Part shown: positions 59,331 through 64,000 of the stretch, piece by piece
Numbering within the stretch: position 1 is the stretch's first letter
Layout: every line of letters starts with the position of its first letter
Source: Apus apus
Taxonomy: Eukaryota; Chordata; Aves; Apodiformes; Apodidae
DNA: 64,000 nucleotides
Direction: 5' to 3'
NCBI RefSeq assembly: GCF_020740795.1
Contig: NC_067299.1
Span: 11,667,333 to 11,731,332, forward strand
Translations under genes and position numbers: made by a program
Notes under the pieces: generated by a model
Told to the model about the DNA's origin: nothing
Seen by the model: the letters and a program-made list of their open reading frames with translations, nothing else
Databases searched by the model: none

Positions 59331-59925
59331 TGCGTTAGAAAGGGGGTGGTTAGTCGGTCAAGAGAGCTTCTCCTCCCCCTCTATTCTGCATTGGTGAGGC
59401 CGCATCTGGAGTGTTGTGTCCAGTTCTGGGCCCCTCAGTTCAGGAAGGACAGGGAACTGCTTAAAAGAGTCCAGCGCAGAGCCACAGAGATGATTAAGGG
59501 AGTGGAACATCTCCCTGATGAGGAAAGGCTGAGGGAGCTGGGTCTCTTCAGTTTGGAGAAAAGGAGACTGAGGGGTGACCTCATCAATGTTTACAAATAC
59601 GTAAAGGGTGAGTGTCAAGAAGATGGAGTTAAGCTTTTTTCAGTGATGACCAGTGATAGGACAAGGAGTAATGGATACAAATTGGAGCATAGGAGGTTTA
59701 AGGTGAATATCAGGAAAAAATTTTTTACTGTGAGAGTGACAGAGCCCTGGGACAGGCTGCCCAGAGAGGCTGTGGAGTCTTCTTCTCTGGAGACATTCAA
59801 ACCCGCCTGGACACGTTCCTGTGTGATGTGCTCTAGGTGACCCTGCTCTGGCAGGGGGGTTGGACTAGATGATCTTTCGAGGTCCCTTCCAACCCCTATG
59901 ATTCTATGATTCTATGATTCTGCAC
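59325..59925 (+). mobile_element. CR1 LINE, 5'-truncated
   Basis: The best-preserved CR1 here. An open frame runs [20 protein letters not shown], then [59 protein letters not shown] and [20 protein letters not shown], the C-terminus of ORF2. It ends with gattctatgattctatgatt. It appears young. Confidence 0.93.
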
Positions 59926-59929
59926 TGTG

Positions 59930-60760
59930 TCCCCGCTGCAGCCGCCGGCACGGGCCGGGTCCTGCCCCCGAGCTTCACATCTCCTGTCCCCAGCGCTGCG
60001 GTGACCTCTGGACAGCTCTGTGGCCGGGCCGGGCCCGTAATTAGCGGCTTTCAAGGTCCCAGCAGGGTTTCCACCACTAACTGAACCTCGATAAACCGTA
60101 GGCAGGGTACGGACAGCATCCCGACCCCAGCCCCTGCCCGTGCTCAGCACCCCCAGCCCCAGCCCCGCTCAGCCGGTGCTTTCCCGGCACAGCCGGCCCG
60201 TGCTTCACTGCTGCACGGCAGCTTTGGGCCGGCCTGAGCCCGGTGCCAGAGCCCGGGATTGGGACCAGACCAAGTGACAGCATCACAGGCCCCAGACCAC
60301 GCATCCAGGATGGATGGTGGGATGGTAGTGGCAGCTGGTATAGTGGGGAAGACCCTAATCTTCTTCATCAGGGTGGAGCCACAGGATGCTGGGTCTCACA
60401 ACATTGTGTGCCCTAGAGAGTTGCTAGGTTGCCCATGCAGCAGTGTGTGAGCCAAGTGGCATTGATTAGTGATGGACAGCTGGTTCCCAGCAAGAGCTGG
60501 TATGTCCAGGTGGTTTGAGTTAATCTCCATCACACAGGTGCCCTGGTGTCCTGGGCCATCAGCAGCCACGATGGCTGTGCTCATGGAGTGAGGGATGGGA
60601 CATGGACTGAAGGCTGTGATGAGCATCCCTGTCAGCACCCTGTGCCTGTCCAGCTCCTGCTCCAAGCAGCTCCTGCTGGCATCATCTGCTGGGAGCTCAG
60701 AGGAGCTGCAGGCACACCAGCCTGAACCCAGTCCCCCTGCCCTGCCAGGGGGGCCTTGGC
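59930..60760. other. Intergenic
   Basis: No recognisable gene or repeat. Confidence 0.5.
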
Positions 60761-60792
60761 ACCCACGCCCATCCCCTGGATTTATGGAGCCA

Positions 60793-61488
60793 TTAGACCC
60801 CTTGTGCTTGTACTTCACCAACATTCACAGGTGCCTCCCTCCTGCTCACCCTGACCCCAGCACTGCAGCCCGGTGCATCACCCTCCCCCCAGAGCTGCCC
60901 TGATCCACACATTGGGACAAAGACTCTGAGCACCACGATGGCCAAAAGGCCACCCCAGAGCAGCATGATGTTCACCAGCAGCTGAGTGTCCAGCTTTTCA
61001 TGTAGCCTTTAGACACAGCCAACGGGCAGGAGCCACGTGCTGCAGGGGCTGGGGTGTGCTGTGGGGACACTGTGGGCTGCCTGGGTGGCTCTGTGCTGTG
61101 CAGGGGTTTGCATGAGCTTCTCTGGTCCCAAATATTCACACTCATGGGTGCTCAGAGCCTGGTAATTGGGTGTTTTCTGGCTGTAGAGTGGATGTGATCC
61201 CTGGGGTCGGGCAGGGGCACAGATGCTTGATGGGGCCAGCTGCAGTTTCTGGCTCAGGGGACTTTGGTGACAGTCATGGTGACTGTCACTGAAGGCTGTC
61301 TGGTCATGGACTGCATGTCTGTACCCTTCTCCCTCCTCCAGGTCTTCCTTGGTGGTGCAGGGAGGATGCCAGTGCCAGAGAATGTCCTCAGTGCTCCCCA
61401 AGGCAGGCACAGTTCTGTGAAGGGACATTTCCAGGTCCTCCATGCTCTCTGCTACATGTCCTGAGCCTGGAGGAGCAGGGACAGCCAT
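60793..61488 (-). other. Candidate membrane-protein reading frame, unassigned
   Basis: A minus-strand frame starts at 61488 (MAVPAPPGSGHVAESMEDLE) or at the internal MEDLEMS. It runs 159 residues to TAA at 61009-61011. In the same frame just after it is a strongly hydrophobic stretch, LLVNIMLLWGGLLAIVVLRV followed by FVP, that looks like one membrane span, then a donor-like gtgagc near 60849. No family is recognised. It could be two exons, a small membrane protein, or chance. TMEM270, expected here in mammals, does not match. Confidence 0.2.
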
Positions 61489-61489
61489 C

Positions 61490-62930
61490 CTGTGGGGTAG
61501 CCAAGTTCCACAAGGTGCAGGCCTTGCCCTGCTGAAGAGGGGTGCTCCTCAGGGTGCAGAGGTGGGGCAGGAAAACCCTGTGGGATGCCAGCCAGGTGGG
61601 ATCTGGAGAGCCCCTGTGGGGAGGCAGAGGCTGGAGAGTCCATCTCCCCATGGCTGAGAGGGTGGCAGATAGCAGATGGATGGGGCAGCTGGTGGGGTTT
61701 CAAGCTCTCATGCTTAGAGGACGCAGCGTTTTCTTTTCCCAGCATCCAAACAAGGCTGGAGTCCATCAGCTCCTGAGCTGTCCAGTCCTTCCATAAAACC
61801 CAGTCCTCTGGTGTCCAGGGACAAATGGATTTTGCCCCCATCACACACCACTCAGCACCACAAGCTGCCCCCTCCCTCGGATCATTGGACTCCTGTCCAG
61901 CTTCTCAGTTTGTAAATCTCAGTTTTTTAAACTTGCTGTGATTGATGGTGGCCAGGGCTGCTGTCACTAAACCATCCTCACTGGTCCCAGATGCCCCCAT
62001 GGCTCCCAACCAGGGAGCAAGAAAAGGCTGAGACACAAATCAGCGTGGCATGGTGCAGAGTTCGAGATCTGACCAGCAGAGCAGGCAGGCTGGGGGAGCA
62101 GCTCATGTAGCTGATTCATGACTGCTTGCATGGCTGGTTGTCCTCTCACCAGTGATCCATGCTGCTCCTGCCACATGCAGCCCCCACGGTCCTGACGTGT
62201 TCCCCAGCTGCAGCTGGTCACCCTCCAGGGCCCTGAGCATGGCTGCTCCCCAGGGCTGGGTTGCAAGCAAGATGTCCCTGCTGCACCGAAAATACTCCCA
62301 GGCCCTGTACATATTTCACCTGCATCCCACCCCCTGCACTCCCAATCCCTGGTGCTTCCACCCCCTTGCACCCCACCGCCTCGTGCTCCCACCCCCCTAC
62401 ACCCTCCAGGACACAGCTGTCCTACCATAGCACATCACGGGGACACGGTGCTCTCTCTTTGGTGATGTCCCCATTTGTCACTGTCCCCACTCCAAATGCC
62501 AGCAGCCCTGCTTGCAATGTCTGCTCCTTCTGCAGCTCCACCCAAGCACCCACTGCCCGGCTCAGCCCCATTCTCATCAGCCCCCCACAGTCCATGCCCA
62601 CCCCCCACCCATGGACCTCACTCCCATCTCTGCCCCAGCAGCACTTTCCCCTTTCCCCCTCACTCTGTCTTCTTGCCCCTGTTGCCATCTGCTCTCTCCT
62701 CCCAAACCAGGGACTTCTACTTCCCCCATGGCCACCTCCAACACTCCTTGAGAGCTGGTTCCTTCTGCTCAGCACCCACCCTCACTCACCACCCCCACCC
62801 ACTCTGTCTCACCCCAACATCTCCCCTGCCCATTTCTTCTCCCTCACAGCCCATTTTGCACCCGGGCACCCCAAACTGCTGCTTCCCCACCCACACAATC
62901 ACCATCATACAGTGACCACCTTGGCATTGC
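61490..62930. other. Intergenic, C/T-rich
   Basis: Low-complexity pyrimidine-rich sequence, especially 62330-62900, producing long Pro/Ser-rich open frames that are not credible genes. Confidence 0.55.
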
Positions 62931-62936
62931 TCAGCC

Positions 62937-63030
62937 CTGTGACTCAATGTCCCTGCTGGGACACCACCCTTGTGACTTGGTGTCCCTTATGGGACAGCAC
63001 CCCTATGACTCAGTGAGTCACCCGACCAGT
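62937..63030. repeat. 33-bp tandem repeat, left part
   Basis: Two and a half copies of a unit of about 33 bases with tgtgactcagtgtccctt and atgggacagcacccc. The same unit reappears after the CR1 element at about 63697-63745. Confidence 0.7.
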
Positions 63031-63039
63031 GACACGTGG

Positions 63040-63697
63040 AGCTCCTCAAAGGTCAGTCCTGGCACCAGTGCTGTTTAACATCTTGGTTGGCAATAAGGAC
63101 GGTGGGGTTGATGCACCCTCAGAAAGTGTCACCAGCAGCGTGGCCAGCAGGGCCAGGGAGGGGATTGTCCCCTCTGCTCTGCTCTGGTGAGACCCCCATG
63201 CAGGGCTGGGACCAGTTCTGGAGCCCCCAACACAAGAAGGACATTTGGAGCGAGTCCAGAGGAGGCCACGGAGATGATCCAAGGGCTGGAGCAGCTCTGC
63301 TCTGGAGCCAGGCTGGGAGAGCTGGGGTGTTGAGCCTGGAGAAGAAAAGGCTCCAGGGAGACCTTAGAGCAGCTTCCAGTGCCTGAAGGGGCTCCAGGAA
63401 AGCTGGGGAGGGACCAGGGACAAGGGCAGAGAGGAATGGTTTCAAAAGAGGGGAGAAAGAGGGGAGACTGAGGTTGTATATTAGGAAAAAATTCTTCACT
63501 GTGAGGGTGGTGAGATCCTGGCCCAGGCTGCCCAGGGAAGCTGTGGCTGCCCCATCCCTGGCAGTGTTGGAGGCCAGGTTGGATGGGGCTTGGAGCAGCC
63601 TGGGCTGGTGGGAGGTGTCCCTGCCCATGGCAGGGGAATCTAGGTAAGTTTTCAGTTCCTTTCCAATCCGAACAGTTCTTTAATTCTATGATTCTAT
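63040..63697 (+). mobile_element. CR1 LINE, 5'-truncated, internally shortened
   Basis: It begins with an RT-domain segment (ggtcagtcctggcaccagtg, ctgtttaacatctt), jumps to the ORF2 end (SLEKKRLQGDL-like) and 3' UTR, and ends ttaattctatgattctatg. Part of the region between is shortened relative to the family. Confidence 0.85.
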
Positions 63698-64000
63698 GTC
63701 CCCTCATGGGACAGCACCCCTTGTGACTCAGTGTCCCTCTCTGGGCACACCTCAGGTGCTCCCTGTTCCTAACCTTGAGACAGAGCATGACTTATGATCA
63801 TGTCCCTGCCCCTTAGTGTGAATCCTGAAGCATGTCCCTGGGACACCTGGTAGAGCTGCAGACCCAACCCTCCACAACCACCTCCTCTGCCACAAGCTTG
63901 GTGCCTAGACGGCACCTGCAGGACTCTGCCCAGTTCCAAGATTCCATCCCACTCTTCCTGGTATCCCAGGAATTGACTGCCACCTGGGAAGCATCAGGGA
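63697..64000. other. Window end: tandem-repeat remnant and unassigned DNA
   Basis: Starts with the right-hand copy of the 33-bp unit, then nothing recognisable to the window edge. Confidence 0.5.

Noticed and set aside
62261-63016. Open frame of 251 codons, Pro/Ser/His-rich
   Set aside because: Low-complexity pyrimidine-rich DNA; no domain and no splice structure. Not elastin.
1-64000. tRNA, rRNA, known microRNA or endogenous retrovirus sequences
   Set aside because: I looked for the usual signatures and saw none I could support; the dispersed repeats are CR1 LINEs.

Overview
This window is bird nuclear DNA, probably from a songbird. The evidence is small intron-rich vertebrate genes under GC-rich promoters, many 3'-truncated CR1 LINE copies (the dominant bird retroposon), few other repeats, and a decayed inflammatory caspase of the kind I recall being reported lost in songbirds. 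I identified genes by translating exons and comparing them with vertebrate protein families from memory. No search was run.

Layout. Positions 1-35,400 hold the 5' part of MTMR4 (minus strand), a FYVE-domain myotubularin phosphoinositide phosphatase. Visible are the PH-GRAM exon (6-122), the exon starting at [10 protein letters not shown] (2516-2605), an exon ending exactly at the start codon (12922-12993), an alternative first exon in an intronic CpG island (4907 to about 5400) that would give another N-terminus, and a probable non-coding first exon in a large CpG island (34.1-35.4 kb) with two pairs of CCAAT boxes. The introns carry CR1 fragments and simple repeats. Positions 36,180-39,340 hold a decayed inflammatory caspase (CASP1-like, plus strand). 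It keeps its tiny first exon, a promoter with interferon-response-like sites, part of the CARD, part of p20, the p10 exons and a poly(A) signal. The catalytic His is replaced, the active-site Cys loop has an extra codon, the N-terminal p20 exon is missing, and there is a CARD frameshift, a lost splice acceptor and an in-frame stop.

Positions 39,840-58,000 match the ABHD11-CLDN3-CLDN4-METTL27 block (human 7q11.23): ABHD11 (minus, six exons, 290 aa), CLDN3 (minus, 214 aa), CLDN4 (plus, 209 aa), a third classical claudin (plus, 214 aa) and METTL27 (minus, five exons, 233 aa). The claudins are tight-junction membrane proteins with single-exon coding regions. ABHD11 is a mitochondrial alpha/beta hydrolase and METTL27 a SAM-dependent methyltransferase. 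Positions 58,000-64,000 have no recognisable conserved gene; they hold two CR1 copies, a minisatellite split by one of them, and a weak candidate membrane-protein reading frame.

The most notable result is the caspase-1 fossil, which keeps promoter and exon structure while its catalytic machinery is broken. Others are the two-promoter structure of MTMR4, the third claudin, Snail/ZEB-type E-boxes at the CLDN3 promoter, a palindromic CLEAR-type E-box at ABHD11, and GC-box minisatellites at two CpG promoters.
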